DNA of 6,017 bases from Dysgonomonas sp. GTDB taxonomy: Bacteria; Bacteroidota; Bacteroidia; Bacteroidales; Dysgonomonadaceae. Location of the stretch: the NCBI GenBank assembly GCA_030151105.1, contig JASLEN010000200.1:1-6017 (forward strand), written 5' to 3'. Under the pieces are notes generated by a model. It did not search any database, was not told the DNA's origin, and was given only the letters and a program-made list of their open reading frames with translations. Below, one piece after another: positions 5,843-6,017 of the stretch (position 1 is its first letter; each line of letters starts with the position of its first letter). A program made the position numbers and the translations under genes.

Positions 5843-6017
5843 ATGATTATAAAGAGTGCTGAATTCTTAATCAGCAATACAGATTATAAGAAAGGGCCAC
5901 AAGATGGGAAGCCCGAATATGCTTTTATCGGACGCTCCAATGTAGGTAAATCATCCCTCATCAATATGCTAACCAATAAAAAAGGTTTGGCAATGACATC
6001 TTCAAAACCAGGGAAAA
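5843..6017 (+). CDS. engB: Ribosome biogenesis GTP-binding protein EngB/YihA/YsxC (3' partial)
   Basis: A TRAFAC-class GTPase that assists assembly of the large ribosomal subunit and is essential in several bacteria. Only the first 58 codons are present; the window ends inside the gene (the full protein is usually about 195-210 residues). Visible are a short N-terminal strand (IIKSAEFLISNT), then KPEYAFIGRSNVGKSSLINML with the G1/P-loop GRSNVGKS (about residues 31-38), and TSSKPGK leading into the G2 switch I region, where the family continues with TQ. GRSNVGKSSLIN distinguishes EngB from Era, EngA and Obg. The ATG at 5843 gives the normal distance (about 30 residues) to the P-loop. The upstream gap has its own promoter candidate, so it may be transcribed apart from the permease gene. 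Confidence 0.94.
   Translation, partial: MIIKSAEFLISNTDYKKGPQDGKPEYAFIGRSNVGKSSLINMLTNKKGLAMTSSKPGK

Noticed and set aside
1..6017. Mobile elements, CRISPR arrays, tRNA or rRNA genes, a novel defence or biosynthetic system
   Set aside because: No transposase, integrase, regularly spaced repeats, tRNA-like folds or unknown gene cluster were seen; nearly all the DNA is taken up by known housekeeping genes.

Overview
The window is an AT-rich, single-strand (+) run of housekeeping genes from a member of the Bacteroidota, most likely Bacteroidales. Three things point there. The likely promoters fit the Bacteroidota sigma factor consensus (TTTG near -33, TAnnTTTG near -7). The leaders lack clear Shine-Dalgarno sequences. 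The protein sequences resemble Bacteroidales versions of their families. The genus cannot be fixed from sequence reading alone.

Layout, left to right: (1) the 3' part of a gene for a Cys/Met-metabolism PLP enzyme of the O-acetylhomoserine sulfhydrylase / cystathionine gamma-synthase type, whose start lies outside the window; (2) a 216-bp gap with several inverted repeats and a promoter; (3) aroQ (type II 3-dehydroquinate dehydratase) and pyk (pyruvate kinase), 32 bp apart and probably one transcript; (4) a strong hairpin terminator after pyk, followed at once by a promoter for a COMT-type O-methyltransferase; (5) a palindrome and -7 box ahead of rbfA (30S ribosome maturation), then 23 bp later a LolC/LolE-type ABC permease that starts with TTG; (6) a 154-bp gap with inverted repeats and a promoter; (7) the first 58 codons of engB/yihA (ribosome biogenesis GTPase), cut by the window end.

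Functionally the block mixes amino-acid metabolism (sulfur amino acids, shikimate pathway), the last step of glycolysis, ribosome assembly (RbfA for 30S, EngB for the large subunit) and lipoprotein export to the outer membrane. AroQ and Pyk both belong to phosphoenolpyruvate-linked metabolism, since PEP is the entry substrate of the shikimate pathway. Pyk stands out by CGN-rich arginine codons, as expected for a highly expressed gene.

I found no mobile element, CRISPR array, tRNA, rRNA or evident new multi-gene system. The points worth a second look are small: two active-site substitutions (Tyr to Phe in the PLP enzyme, Ser to Ala in the pyruvate kinase K+ site), inverted repeats placed against promoters, and a terminator-like element on the minus strand with no visible minus-strand gene.
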